Assembly (NCBI RefSeq): GCF_900116875.1
Contig: NZ_FPCC01000003.1
Span: 62,001 to 126,000 of the forward strand
Length of the DNA: 64,000 nt
Direction: 5' to 3'
Source of the DNA: Butyrivibrio sp. INlla21
Lineage (GTDB): Bacteria > Bacillota > Clostridia > Lachnospirales > Lachnospiraceae
Shown: positions 47,552 to 58,930 of the stretch, piece after piece
Layout: each line of letters begins with the position of its first letter
Numbering within the stretch: the stretch's first letter is position 1
The notes under the pieces: generated by a model
Told to the model about the DNA's origin: nothing
Databases searched by the model: none
The model's input: only the letters and a program-made list of their open reading frames with translations
Made by a program: the position numbers and the translations under genes

Positions 47552-47578
47552 TTTAACTCTCCTTAATAATCTCTTTTA

Positions 47579-48850
47579 TTATAAACCGATTTCAGACGGC
47601 TGAGAAATCTTTCCTGTGATGGCACTTGCAGCCGCAACAGCGGGTGAAGCAAGATAGATCTCGGAATCGATCGCTCCCATTCTTCCCACAAAGTTTCTGT
47701 TTGTAGTAGATACACACTTCTCTCCTGAAGCAAGAACGCCCATATATCCGCCAAGACAAGGTCCGCATGTTGGAGTTGAGATGATCGCACCGGCTTCAAC
47801 AAATGTTCTTACAAGACCTTCTTCCATAGCTTTTAAGAAGATCTGCTGTGTAGCAGGTATTACGATACATCTGATACCGTTCGCAACGTGATGTCCCTTT
47901 ATTACTTCAGCGGCACATCTAAGGTCGTCAAGTCTTCCGTTTGTACAAGAGCCGATAACTACCTGATCGATCTTGATATCTGCGATATCGTCAAATGTAT
48001 GTGTATTCTCGGGAAGGTGAGGGAATGAAACGGTTGACTTAAGAGTGCTGAGATCAATCGTGTATTCCTCATCGTAGACCGCATCGGGATCAGCCTCGAA
48101 TACAGTATATTTCTTACTGGGAGCGTGCTCCTCAAGGTAAGCAACAGTAAGCTCGTCAACAGGGAAGATACCGTTCTTTCCGCCTGCCTCGATAGCCATG
48201 TTTGCGATAGTAAATCTGTCATCCATGGAAAGATTCTTAATTCCCTCTCCCACAAATTCCATTGACTTGTAAAGAGCGCCGTCAACGCCGATCATACCGA
48301 TGATATGAAGGATAACGTCTTTTCCGCTAACCCACTTTGAAGGCTTTCCTACAATATTGAACTTAATTGCGGAAGGAACCTTAAACCATCCCTTTCCTGT
48401 AGCCATACCTGCAGCCATATCGGTTGAACCGATACCTGTAGAGAAAGCTCCGAGTGCTCCGTATGTACATGTATGAGAGTCAGCACCGATAATAAGGTCA
48501 CCGGGAACAGTAAGACCCTGCTCAGGTAAAAGAGCATGCTCGATACCCATCTTTCCGACTTCAAAATAATTGGTGATCTCGTTCTTTCTTGCAAACTCAC
48601 GAACGCACTTACAGTTCTCAGCTGATTTGATATCCTTATTGGGAACAAAGTGATCGGGAACAAGCGCGATCTTATCCTTATCAAAAACTCCCTTTGTAGT
48701 AAACTTGCTCATCTCATTGATGGCAACGGGACTGGTAATATCATTGCCAAGTACAAGATCCAGATTTGCCTCAATAAGCTGTCCTGCCTCAACATGATCA
48801 AGTCCGGCATGAGCAGCCAATATTTTCTGGCTCATTGTCATTCCACTCAT
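47579..48850 (-). CDS. leuC: 3-Isopropylmalate dehydratase large subunit
   Basis: 423 residues of the aconitase-type LeuC short class. It begins [13 protein letters not shown]. The first cluster Cys is in VIGSCTNGR and the second pair in [10 protein letters not shown], giving three Cys for a 4Fe-4S cluster; [15 protein letters not shown] binds substrate. The ATG follows GAAGGAG. It is first in leuC-leuD-GT2. Confidence 0.96.
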   Translation of the reverse strand: MSGMTMSQKILAAHAGLDHVEAGQLIEANLDLVLGNDITSPVAINEMSKFTTKGVFDKDKIALVPDHFVPNKDIKSAENCKCVREFARKNEITNYFEVGKMGIEHALLPEQGLTVPGDLIIGADSHTCTYGALGAFSTGIGSTDMAAGMATGKGWFKVPSAIKFNIVGKPSKWVSGKDVILHIIGMIGVDGALYKSMEFVGEGIKNLSMDDRFTIANMAIEAGGKNGIFPVDELTVAYLEEHAPSKKYTVFEADPDAVYDEEYTIDLSTLKSTVSFPHLPENTHTFDDIADIKIDQVVIGSCTNGRLDDLRCAAEVIKGHHVANGIRCIVIPATQQIFLKAMEEGLVRTFVEAGAIISTPTCGPCLGGYMGVLASGEKCVSTTNRNFVGRMGAIDSEIYLASPAVAAASAITGKISQPSEIGL

Positions 48851-48944
48851 AGTCTGTCTCCTTCACATCTATAGTTAATATAAATCAAAAACTTAACAGT
48901 AAATATAACATACACCGGTCATAAAAAACACATAACAAATTTAA

Positions 48945-51404
48945 TCACTTTTTCTTGATGCTTTTTAATATAACAACCAGATAAGTCCCTAGAAAAGCGA
49001 TTCCTACAATGCTCAGTATAAGACCAAGCTTAAAGCCTTCGGGAATATAAGTCACTTTGATCTCATGAACACCCGCAGTTACAGGGATTGCCATAAGGCC
49101 GTAATCCACCTTGATAAGTTCGGTATCTTTTCCGTCTACCGTGCAGACAAAGCCTTCCGTGCAAGGAACTGAGAAAAATACAAGTGTATCCTCTGAAAGT
49201 GCCGATGTCTTGGCAGTAAAGCCATGTGTATCATATACAAAGTCCGTACATGAAGTCTGTGCTCTCTTTTTACACTCATTTGCAAAATCAACATACGAGA
49301 ACTCATCGTTCGCGATATCTTCAGCGGTAAGCTCTTTCATTCCGATCTTATCGCCGTATTTAAGGGCATCATCATCAGAGATTATAAGAACTCTCGAAAG
49401 ATCATAGTCATGATCTGCAGGGTTTAGATCCTCCCACTCTGACTCAGTTATGTAATTCTCATATGTAAATCCCATAGGGATAAAATTCTCGTTTTCAAAG
49501 ATATCAAAGCCGTTCATAAGCTCAGCGAAATGATATCCTTCCGTACCTTCATCATTGTAGAAAACTCTGTTCTTACTGATCTCGGCATTTTCCATGTAAT
49601 ATCTTGCGGAAAGGATTGCTCTTGCGCCGCATCTGTTTACAGGTATTGTAGTCTCTACCGTTCTCTTAATACCCGCTGTTCCGTATAAGAAATCAAAAAT
49701 CTCGGAAGGAACCGTACTAAGGAAGCAATGAATTGAAGGAATTCCCCAGACCATATCATAGTTGGTAGAAGTGCTGTCAACTTCTCCGCGGCAGAAATCA
49801 CTCATATCTACAGTGACTTTATTAAAAATCATCTGTTGCTGCCACATCTTCTTTCCTCTTTCGCTTATGATCGAGCTTCCGTTTTGAAGAGGGATATATG
49901 TTGACAAGATACAGCTGAGCATAACTACAACCAGAACTATTCTATCTCTAAAAGACACACGTCTACCCGTAAGTTCTTTTTCCTTCTTAAATCTCTTGGG
50001 CAGAGCGAATACTATAACCAAAAGAACAAAGCATAGGATCGCTGTCCCCATGACATCTCTTAAGAATATCTCGGTATTCTCCGTCATGTTAAAGAAAACA
50101 ATCTCACCATCATCATTCCTTGAAGGCAAGTAGTACACAAGCACAAAGAACAGGAACAGGATAACGGATACAACCGCGCCTTTTTTAAGCTGAGGAGACT
50201 TACCTCTCTCAGCGACCTGAGCTGTCATAAGACACATTATAAGAATGGGCATGTAGAACCACCTTGCGTAATATGAGCTGTTAAACATAGAAAATGCCGC
50301 ATTAAACAAAGGTATTACAGCTATTATTGCGCATGCAATCAAAAGACTCTTTTCCCAGTTATTCTTTTTCTTATAAATTAAAAAGAAAGCGATGACACCG
50401 GATATTCCAAACAAAGGAATATATGCCGCAAGTGAAGCGTTCTTAACCGTACCCGTATAAAACAAAGTACCTTTTCCGATGATATCCGGAAGCATGGCAA
50501 GGCTCTTTACGATATCCCAGAGCATCTTTTCGCTTGGATAAACAAACATATCATAGCCAAGTACAAAGTTATTGAGTCTGGTATTTCCCTTAAGTCCGGC
50601 AAATGCCTGAAGAAGGAAAAACGCAGAAACCAAAATACCGCTTATACCGGCAAGCGCAGCACGAAGCATCATAACAAGCGTAGTCTTGATCTTATTGCTG
50701 AGTGCATAGCGAATGACAAAGTATATCACCATAAAGACAGCCTGTCCGAAGAAGAAATAATAATTAATAACGGACATAAGTGCTGTCATAAGTGCGAATC
50801 TGACAAAAGGAAGTCCGGAAAATTTAATGCTAACCTCTTCTTTTCCGTCATCAACCTTCATAAGCTCTTCAAATGTCAAAAGGAACAACGGGAAAAACGC
50901 AACCGCTTCGGTGAAATGGTTGAAGACAATGTTGCAGGCGTTAAAGCCCGAAAATGCATAAAGATATGCACCTATCATGGCGTAGGTGTACTTATGAACA
51001 TATCTTCTTATATAAACATATGCGCAAGCTGCGGCAGTAGCATATTTAAGCGCCATTAAAAAAGGCATCATATAAGGTATCGCAGCCTCGGGAAATAGTG
51101 TAGATATCCAAAAGAAAGGACTACCCATCAGATAAAAGGCAAAGTCGCCCAGCATCGTGCCGCCCAGATCAATATTCCAGTTCCAAAAAAGGCTTCCGCT
51201 TCTGACTGCCCTGTGAGCAACAATATAAAACGGAATCTGCTGAACGTTGTAATCCCCGTAATAAAAGAACGGCAAACCTCTGCGTATAAAGATAGGCAAC
51301 ACCGCCAAAATATAGAACAAAAACGAGCTAAGGAACACGATAAGTGTCACATACCGGCCCTTTTTATTATTGGATCCTGCATACTCTAAATTATTAGAAT
51401 TCAA
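48945..51404 (-). CDS. YfhO family membrane protein
   Basis: 819 residues. About twelve membrane helices fill residues 20-500 and are followed by a large extracellular domain (about 510-790) and a final helix (about 795-812). The first loop has FFYYGDYNVQQIPFY and the next FWNWNIDLGGTMLGD, acidic loop residues as in GT-C transferases. YfhO proteins decorate lipoteichoic acid or surface polymers with sugars in some Firmicutes. The start is TTG after GGGG. It lies between the ilvC terminator and leuC and may be its own unit; no promoter is clear. Confidence 0.85.
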   Translation of the reverse strand: MNSNNLEYAGSNNKKGRYVTLIVFLSSFLFYILAVLPIFIRRGLPFFYYGDYNVQQIPFYIVAHRAVRSGSLFWNWNIDLGGTMLGDFAFYLMGSPFFWISTLFPEAAIPYMMPFLMALKYATAAACAYVYIRRYVHKYTYAMIGAYLYAFSGFNACNIVFNHFTEAVAFFPLFLLTFEELMKVDDGKEEVSIKFSGLPFVRFALMTALMSVINYYFFFGQAVFMVIYFVIRYALSNKIKTTLVMMLRAALAGISGILVSAFFLLQAFAGLKGNTRLNNFVLGYDMFVYPSEKMLWDIVKSLAMLPDIIGKGTLFYTGTVKNASLAAYIPLFGISGVIAFFLIYKKKNNWEKSLLIACAIIAVIPLFNAAFSMFNSSYYARWFYMPILIMCLMTAQVAERGKSPQLKKGAVVSVILFLFFVLVYYLPSRNDDGEIVFFNMTENTEIFLRDVMGTAILCFVLLVIVFALPKRFKKEKELTGRRVSFRDRIVLVVVMLSCILSTYIPLQNGSSIISERGKKMWQQQMIFNKVTVDMSDFCRGEVDSTSTNYDMVWGIPSIHCFLSTVPSEIFDFLYGTAGIKRTVETTIPVNRCGARAILSARYYMENAEISKNRVFYNDEGTEGYHFAELMNGFDIFENENFIPMGFTYENYITESEWEDLNPADHDYDLSRVLIISDDDALKYGDKIGMKELTAEDIANDEFSYVDFANECKKRAQTSCTDFVYDTHGFTAKTSALSEDTLVFFSVPCTEGFVCTVDGKDTELIKVDYGLMAIPVTAGVHEIKVTYIPEGFKLGLILSIVGIAFLGTYLVVILKSIKKK

Positions 51405-51461
51405 AACCTTTCCCCTTCAACCATCATGCAAAAATGCATCGTTTTTTGAAATAAACAAAGT

Positions 51462-51488
51462 AAAAGAGTGCCATAATGACACTCTTTT
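51462..51488 (-). terminator. Terminator of the metH-ilv operon
   Basis: AAAAGAGTG and CACTCTTTT form a long stem around a TCATTATGG-type loop on the minus strand, 49 bases past ilvC. Confidence 0.85.
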
Positions 51489-51536
51489 AATATTAGTCTA
51501 CTTAACAAAGTTTTTCAACGTAAAGTTAGGCTTAAA

Positions 51537-52604
<1,068 letters not shown>

Positions 52605-52627
52605 TTAAAAAATTTAAAAGGCGATCA

Positions 52628-53131
52628 TCAGTCATCGAGATAGATGACGTTGTCCGTTCCTCTTCCGAGTCCGGCAATACCTGTTCTTGCAAGCTCCAAG
52701 ATCTCATAGCCCTCAAGAAGCTTAAGGAAAGCATCAATCTTGGACTGGCTACCTGTGATCTCTATAATAAGTGAATCAATACTTACATCAACAATGTTAC
52801 CTCTGAACACATTGGCAGTTGCAAGAATACTCTGTCTCTGATCCGCATGTGCTCTTACCTTGACCATCGCAAGCTCTCTGTATACGCTGTCTGCAGGGAT
52901 AAGTTCATGAATATCTCTTACATCGACAAGCTTGGCTACCTGTTTCTCAATCTGATCAAGTATCACATCATCTCCCGCCGCAACGATCGTGATCCTCGTA
53001 TATCTCGAATCTGCGGTAACACCGGCGGTGATGCTCTCAATATTATATCCTCTTCTCGAAAACAGTCCCGATATTCTGGAAAGTACACCGGGATTGTTAT
53101 CTACAAGAAGCTGAAAAACCTTTTTTTGCAT
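52628..53131 (-). CDS. ilvN: Acetolactate synthase small subunit (paralogue A)
   Basis: 167 residues with an N-terminal ACT domain (about 3-75) showing NNPGVLSRISGLFSRRGYNIES and a C-terminal ALS_ss domain (about 85-160). This regulatory subunit activates AHAS and binds valine for feedback inhibition. It lies 67 bases after a second small subunit gene and 62 bases before ilvC. It is nearer the common IlvH/IlvN type than its neighbour. Confidence 0.93.
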   Translation of the reverse strand: MQKKVFQLLVDNNPGVLSRISGLFSRRGYNIESITAGVTADSRYTRITIVAAGDDVILDQIEKQVAKLVDVRDIHELIPADSVYRELAMVKVRAHADQRQSILATANVFRGNIVDVSIDSLIIEITGSQSKIDAFLKLLEGYEILELARTGIAGLGRGTDNVIYLDD

Positions 53132-53198
53132 TACTTAGCTCCCATATATAATTGATTCTTTTACACTTTAATCTTTTAACCAATTAAATCAGATTATA

Positions 53199-53681
53199 TC
53201 ACTGCTCTTTACACTTCGTCAATGCTACCGTTCCGGTGCGTGCAATTTCAACAATACTCACGCTTTTGAGCATTTCTATAAAGAGTTCTATCCTCTCCGA
53301 AGTGTCACAGATCTGGATAACCATAAGATTCTTGGACATGTCTACTATAGAGGCATTCATGATCTCACAGTTCTCCATGATATCTCTTCTGTTCTCTTTG
53401 TTGTACTTAACCTTTATGAGCATAAGCTCTCTGTTGATACTAAGGCTCTCCTTAAAGGTCTTAACCTTGATAACATCGATCTTCTTATTAAGCTGCTTCT
53501 CGATCTGCTCGATAGTACGCTCATCACCCGATGAAACGATGGTCATACATGAAACGCTCTTATCGGCAGTCTCACCGACAACAAGCGATTCGATATTGAA
53601 ATTTCTTCTTGAAAATAGTCCCGATACTTTGGAGAGTACACCTGCTCTGTTTTCTACCAAGACTGAATATATTCTTCTCAT
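53199..53681 (-). CDS. ilvN: Acetolactate synthase small subunit (paralogue B)
   Basis: 160 residues. The ACT domain has NRAGVLSKVSGLFSRRNFNIES and the C-terminal domain carries NRELMLIKVKYN and IVEIARTGTVAL. It is more diverged than paralogue A at the C-terminus. GTG at 53684 or ATG at 53681 could start it; the latter is better spaced from GGAGG. It follows ilvB (paralogue 2) by 15 bases, so it is probably that enzyme's own partner. Two small-subunit genes in a row are unusual. Confidence 0.9.
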   Translation of the reverse strand: MRRIYSVLVENRAGVLSKVSGLFSRRNFNIESLVVGETADKSVSCMTIVSSGDERTIEQIEKQLNKKIDVIKVKTFKESLSINRELMLIKVKYNKENRRDIMENCEIMNASIVDMSKNLMVIQICDTSERIELFIEMLKSVSIVEIARTGTVALTKCKEQ

Positions 53682-53696
53682 CACAGTCCCTCCTTA

Positions 53697-55328
53697 TTAC
53701 TTGGTAAGCGCCTTGGGATCAACAATGACCTCCATAAGCGCCGATGAATCGTCTGAAAGGAAAGCCTTAAGCTCCTTGTCCAGGTCAACGCTTCCGTCAA
53801 CCTTGGCATATCCCATTCCGTATGCTGCCGCAATAAGAGAAAGATCGGGATCCCCCTTAAGTTCGACCATGGAATAGTTGTCGTTATACGCAAAGTGCTG
53901 ATGCTCTCTTACCATTCCGAGATAACCGTTCTTCATTACCACGATCTTGACCGCAACGCCGTACTGTCTCATCGTCGCAAGCTCCATCATGGACATCTGG
54001 AATGCTCCGTCTCCGGTAACGGCAACTACCTGCTTCTTGGGACTCGCAAGCTTGGCACCGAGCGCAGCCGGGATTGAATATCCCATCGTTCCCATTCCGC
54101 CCGAAGTAATAAATCTGCCGTTCTTTACTATATGATAAGCGCAGGACCACATCTGGTTCTGGCCGACATCGGCAACATAGACCGCGTCGTTCTTCATTGC
54201 GCCGGAGAGCTTTGTTATAAACTCTTTAGGCTCAACGTAGGCTTTCTTCTTAACACTCTTTTTAGCCTTGGAAAGAGCTGCCTCTTTGTATCCATTAATA
54301 GTAGCGATCCACTCGGAATGATCGTCCGCATGATCGTCCTGTTCAAGGAAATCCTGAAAGATATGCTTGATATCGCCTACAAGAGGTATTGTAGGACCGA
54401 CGTTCTTACCTATCTCGGCGGGATCGACATCTATATGTACCATGACCTTATTCTCTGTGATAAGATCGGGTCTGTTTACCGCTCTGTCCGCAACTCTTGC
54501 TCCTACCATCAAAAGAAGATCGGATTCATTCATGGCTTTATTTGCATAAGACTGACCGTTGTTACCGACCATTCCAAAATAAAGAGGATGCTCTGTCGGC
54601 ATTACTCCTATTCCCATCATTGTTGAAACAACGGGAACGTTGTTGAGCTCGGCAAACTGTCTAAGTTCCTTGGTCGCATTACTCAAATGAACTCCGCCGC
54701 CCACACAGATGATAGGCTTTTTAGCCTTCTCAACTTCTTTAATGACTTTCTTGATCTGAACCATATTACCCTTAACCGTAGGCTTGTAGGTTCTCATGGA
54801 AATTGTCTCGGGATATACAAACTTGCCCGGGAACTCCGCATTCTGGATGTCAAAAGGAACATCGATAAGTACAGGGCCTTTACGACCTGTGCTGGCAATA
54901 TAAAAAGCTTCCTTAAAGATCCTCGGAATGTCCGCAACATCTCTTACGAGGTAGCTGTATTTAACAAAAGACTCAACAGCACCAGTAATATCGGCCTCCT
55001 GGAAGACATCACTTCCTATCATGTCGCTGTTTACCTGTCCTGTTATGCAAACAAGAGGGATACTGTCGGCATATGCCGTAGCAATTCCCGTTATAAGATT
55101 GGTCGCACCGGGGCCTGATGTGACGGCGCACACTCCCGTTTTACCGCTGATACGTGCAAATCCGCTTGCGCAATGAGCAGCATTTTGCTCAGTCCTTATA
55201 AGAACACTCTTGATGTTGGTATCAAGAATCTTGTTCCAAAAAGGATCAATTGCAACTCCGGAATAACCAAATACGTATTCGGTCTTCTCTTTTTCAAGGC
55301 ACTTAACTATCGCCTCAGCTCCAATCAT
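53697..55328 (-). CDS. ilvB: Acetolactate synthase large subunit (AHAS, paralogue 2)
   Basis: 543 residues from the ATG at 55328, six bases after GAGGAGG. The catalytic Glu lies in RTEQNAAHCASGFAR (about 47) and the ThDP motif in TGDGAFQMSMMEL. It departs from the canonical sequence: FGYPGG is FGYSGV, and GMVRQWQ is GMVREHQ. The Trp of that motif, which gives other AHAS their preference for 2-ketobutyrate and is the herbicide contact, is thus His (about 476). A pyruvate-preferring (valine/leucine) enzyme is the likely outcome. It lies 32 bases after metH and before the two ilvN genes. Confidence 0.92.
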   Translation of the reverse strand: MIGAEAIVKCLEKEKTEYVFGYSGVAIDPFWNKILDTNIKSVLIRTEQNAAHCASGFARISGKTGVCAVTSGPGATNLITGIATAYADSIPLVCITGQVNSDMIGSDVFQEADITGAVESFVKYSYLVRDVADIPRIFKEAFYIASTGRKGPVLIDVPFDIQNAEFPGKFVYPETISMRTYKPTVKGNMVQIKKVIKEVEKAKKPIICVGGGVHLSNATKELRQFAELNNVPVVSTMMGIGVMPTEHPLYFGMVGNNGQSYANKAMNESDLLLMVGARVADRAVNRPDLITENKVMVHIDVDPAEIGKNVGPTIPLVGDIKHIFQDFLEQDDHADDHSEWIATINGYKEAALSKAKKSVKKKAYVEPKEFITKLSGAMKNDAVYVADVGQNQMWSCAYHIVKNGRFITSGGMGTMGYSIPAALGAKLASPKKQVVAVTGDGAFQMSMMELATMRQYGVAVKIVVMKNGYLGMVREHQHFAYNDNYSMVELKGDPDLSLIAAAYGMGYAKVDGSVDLDKELKAFLSDDSSALMEVIVDPKALTK

Positions 55329-55360
55329 AACAATCCTCCTCAATAAACATAAGTCTATAT

Positions 55361-57829
55361 TTATTCAATACTAAGTATCTGTTTAACCAGTCTTACCGCA
55401 TCGGCCGCATCTGATGAATAACCGTCCGCACCGATCTCTTCGGCATAATCGGGTGTGACCACCGCTCCGCCTATAATTATCTTTGCATCAAGATGCTCGT
55501 CCTTGGCAAGATCGACCACATTTTTCATCTCTTTCATAGTAGTCGTCATAAGAGCTGAAAGAGCAATGATACTTGCATTATTCTCTTTCGCAGCCTTAAC
55601 TATCTCTTCCTTTGGAACATCTTTTCCAAGATCAACCACTCTAAAGCCGTAGTTCTTAAGCATAAGAGCAACCAGGTTCTTACCGATATCATGAATATCG
55701 CCGTGAACCGTAGCAATAACGATCGAAGGAAGCTCCTTGCCGGTATCTGCGCTATCCTTAAGAAGCGGCTCGAGATAACCGATAGAAAGCTTCATGGCTT
55801 CAGCGCCCGCTATAAGCTGCGGAAGGAAAAACTTTCCTTTATCAAAAAGATCTCCGACTTCGTTGATCGCAGGCATCAAGACCGTATCGAGAATGACTCT
55901 GGGTTCAATACCCATGCTCACTGCTTTTTCAGTATCTTTTACGATATTTCTCTTTGAACCGTTAAGCACATCTTTTTTTATTATACCAAGAATATCACCA
56001 TCAGCGGGAGTGTCCTTTTTAACCTCTTTTGCAGGAGCATCACCCTGTGCATTATTAATCTCATACCTTTGCATCCTTTGGATGTAGCGAAGATCTCCGC
56101 CTTCCTTATTGCGTAAAAGATCTGACGCAAAAGCCGCATTTACCAGCATTTCCTGAGACGGATTGGCAATAGCCATGGTAAGTCCGTTCTGGATCGCCAT
56201 TGTAAGGAACGCCGTGTTTACATTACTTCTCTGAGGAAGTCCGAATGAGATATTAGATAATCCGCAGATAGTTGCATAGTCGTTTGAATGACAATAGCCT
56301 ATCGTATCAAGTGTGTTGAGCGCCGCCTTTGGATCGGCTCCGACTGTTGCAACGAGACCGTCAACAACAATGTCCTGCTTGACCATTCCCATATCAAATG
56401 CCATCTGTGAAAGTTTGTTTATATTATCTATCTTCTCCTGCGATGACTTCGGAAGTCCCTCGGGATTAAGAGGAAGAAGAATAAACATCGCACCGTATTT
56501 CTTTGCAAGAGGAAGGAAAACCTCTGCCTTACCCTTTTCAAGTGATATTGAATTCATAAGTGCTCTTCCCGGGTATCTGCGAAGAGCAGCCTCCATTACT
56601 TCGGCGCTACTTGAGTCAATACAAAGAGGAAGATCCGTTATGGAACTCACTTCTTCCATAACCGTAAGCATCATGCTCTTTTCATCGATTCCGCTCATTC
56701 CGACATTTATATCAAGTATCGAAGCTCCGTCTTCTTCCTGGCTCTGGGCAAAATCCATTACCATCTCAAGATTTCCTTCGCGAAGCTGCGCCTGGAGTTT
56801 CTTTTTACCTGTGGGATTTATCCTCTCACCAACTATCATAAAGAGATCGTCCATTCCAAAAGAAAGTGAGCTTCTCTCTGATGAAAGATATCTTTTAGAA
56901 AGATCTTTTCTTTTAATATGATTACCTTCACCGTCAACGATCGTACTGGGCTTAACTTCACCGTATCTATCTTTAATTCCTTTGATAAATGCAGGTGTTG
57001 AACCGCAGCAACCGCCAAGCACACAGGCTCCGACATTAACAAGTCTTTCCATCTCGACAACGAAAGTATCGCAGTCCATGTCATAGGTAGTGTTTCCGTC
57101 TTCATCAACGGAAGGAAGTCCTGCATTGGGCTTAGCAATTATCGGTATAGAAGTAACCTCCGCCATGCTGCGAATGATCTCTTCCATCTTATCGGGACCT
57201 GTCGAGCAGTTTGCTCCGACGGCGCAAGCTCCGAGAGCTTCCAATGTAATGGCACTTGCAGCTGCATCCGAACCAAAGAGCGTTCTTCCGTCAGCTTCAA
57301 ATGTTAGCGTGACCATTACCGCAAGATCCGATACCTCTTTTGCAGCTATAAGCGCAGCTCTGCACTCCTGAAGACTCATCATTGTCTCAACAACAAGGAG
57401 ATCGCAGCCTGCATCTTCAAGAATCTTGATCTGTTCCTTATAAACATCGACAAGCTCTTCAAAATCAAGGTCGCCTATAGGCTTAAGCTGCTTTCCTGTC
57501 ATCGTAAGATCTCCGGCAACCAAAGCCTTGCCTGCAACAGCTTCTTTTGACAACCGAACAAGCTCGGTATTTATCTTAACTATATCTTTATCAAGGCCGT
57601 AATCGGCAAGTTTTATCCTATTTCCGGTAAATGTCGGAGCATAGACAATTTCGGAACCCGCCTCGGCGTAATTCTTCTGAAGCTCCTTCATTACATCTTT
57701 ATGTTCAAGGATCCACGCCTCGGGGCAAACTCCGACCGGCATACCGGCCTTTATGAGATTGGAGCCCGTCGCACCGTCAAGAAATATTATCCTGTCTTTT
57801 GTAAATTCCAAAAATTGTTCTCTGTTCAT
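55361..57829 (-). CDS. metH: Cobalamin-dependent methionine synthase (short form)
   Basis: 822 residues. An N-terminal homocysteine-binding barrel (about 1-290) has GATGSNL, with zinc Cys in GANCSTG and GGCCGSTP. A pterin-binding domain (about 325-590) has MIVGERINPTGKKK and CIDSSSAEVM. The B12 cap and B12-binding domains (about 625-822) have HGDIHDIGKN with the cobalt-ligand His. The C-terminal SAM-activation domain of E. coli MetH is missing, so reactivation must be by a separate protein, not seen here. It overlaps the acyltransferase gene by four bases and lies just before ilvB. Confidence 0.93.
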   Translation of the reverse strand: MNREQFLEFTKDRIIFLDGATGSNLIKAGMPVGVCPEAWILEHKDVMKELQKNYAEAGSEIVYAPTFTGNRIKLADYGLDKDIVKINTELVRLSKEAVAGKALVAGDLTMTGKQLKPIGDLDFEELVDVYKEQIKILEDAGCDLLVVETMMSLQECRAALIAAKEVSDLAVMVTLTFEADGRTLFGSDAAASAITLEALGACAVGANCSTGPDKMEEIIRSMAEVTSIPIIAKPNAGLPSVDEDGNTTYDMDCDTFVVEMERLVNVGACVLGGCCGSTPAFIKGIKDRYGEVKPSTIVDGEGNHIKRKDLSKRYLSSERSSLSFGMDDLFMIVGERINPTGKKKLQAQLREGNLEMVMDFAQSQEEDGASILDINVGMSGIDEKSMMLTVMEEVSSITDLPLCIDSSSAEVMEAALRRYPGRALMNSISLEKGKAEVFLPLAKKYGAMFILLPLNPEGLPKSSQEKIDNINKLSQMAFDMGMVKQDIVVDGLVATVGADPKAALNTLDTIGYCHSNDYATICGLSNISFGLPQRSNVNTAFLTMAIQNGLTMAIANPSQEMLVNAAFASDLLRNKEGGDLRYIQRMQRYEINNAQGDAPAKEVKKDTPADGDILGIIKKDVLNGSKRNIVKDTEKAVSMGIEPRVILDTVLMPAINEVGDLFDKGKFFLPQLIAGAEAMKLSIGYLEPLLKDSADTGKELPSIVIATVHGDIHDIGKNLVALMLKNYGFRVVDLGKDVPKEEIVKAAKENNASIIALSALMTTTMKEMKNVVDLAKDEHLDAKIIIGGAVVTPDYAEEIGADGYSSDAADAVRLVKQILSIE

Positions 57830-58890
57830 CTATCTTTTACCTTTTTTATAAATATAGGAGCGAAATAAAACAATATCAAAGATAAGGCAGCTATCAAGAA
57901 CGGCTTTAGCCACATCGGTGGATACGGAATTATCTCTGCATATGATAATCTATCTACCACTGCCAAAACAAGCACATGATAATAGTAAATGTAATTAGAG
58001 CTCTTTTTCCCGATCTTATACAAATGATCCCCGGAAAAAACTTTGCATTCAGACAAAAGAAATATTCCGACGACTACGATCAAAGATCCTAAATACACTT
58101 CTTTTTTACCGAAAATAAATGCTTCAACTATAGACAACAGCGTTCCGAATATTGTCATGAAAATAAAGACCGGCTTCTTCGCACTCATTACATCTATATA
58201 CGAATCTTTAAGCTCATTTCTTTTGCCCCTGAAAAGATCGGACAAAAATATGCCAAGAAGCACAAAGGGCATACCGATAAACAACCAGTTCCTCATAACA
58301 TACCAAGTCGCTATGCTTATTCCAAACGGTCTTATCGGATAAAATGTCTGAAGCGCCTGCCCGAAATACAATAAGACAAGCAATGCAACAATAAGGAATT
58401 TATACCACTTCCTGAGTACAGGTGCAAAAATATAGATAAGTCCCGTAACATACAAAAGTGCGAACAAAAACCACATATGATCGAACACAAATGCAGAGTC
58501 ATATACAAATGTTCCGGAGTTAAACAAAACGAATCTTAAAGCCTCATTATATCCGTATTTTGAAAAAAGCCATTCTTTGATTGAATCACCCAGATACAAA
58601 TGTACAGCTATCGAAAAGATAAAATAAATGATATATACACAGGCGGTGACTTTTAATATCTTTATGAAATATCTTCCGCTTTTTTCACGTATCTTTTGAG
58701 CGTTGTCGTCACCGTCCCTCAGAAGATATCTTCCAGATAAAACAAAGAAAAAAGGAACAGCCATCCTACTGACAGCTTCCATAAGTGTTCCGATATTTCC
58801 CGGAAAACCTGTATGGATTACAATAACAAGCATGCATGCTATAAAACTTATAAGATATAAAAATTTATTTTCTTTCATTTCCATGGGCAT
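57826..58890 (-). CDS. Acyltransferase family 3 membrane protein
   Basis: 354 residues with about ten transmembrane helices, matching the OafA/WecH acyltransferase-3 family that moves acetyl or similar groups to sugars. The first helix has VIVIHTGFPG with a catalytic-type His, then VPFFFVLSGRYLL, the family signature. The substrate is unknown; a cell-surface glycan is likely. It shares an ATGA overlap with metH. A TATAAT lies about 30-35 bases before its start at the edge of the atp terminator. The start is uncertain among M1, M3 and M5. Confidence 0.82.
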   Translation of the reverse strand: MPMEMKENKFLYLISFIACMLVIVIHTGFPGNIGTLMEAVSRMAVPFFFVLSGRYLLRDGDDNAQKIREKSGRYFIKILKVTACVYIIYFIFSIAVHLYLGDSIKEWLFSKYGYNEALRFVLFNSGTFVYDSAFVFDHMWFLFALLYVTGLIYIFAPVLRKWYKFLIVALLVLLYFGQALQTFYPIRPFGISIATWYVMRNWLFIGMPFVLLGIFLSDLFRGKRNELKDSYIDVMSAKKPVFIFMTIFGTLLSIVEAFIFGKKEVYLGSLIVVVGIFLLSECKVFSGDHLYKIGKKSSNYIYYYHVLVLAVVDRLSYAEIIPYPPMWLKPFLIAALSLILFYFAPIFIKKVKDR

Positions 58891-58930
58891 AGTTCCGACG
58901 CATCACTACTGAGCGTTTCCTATTATACTA

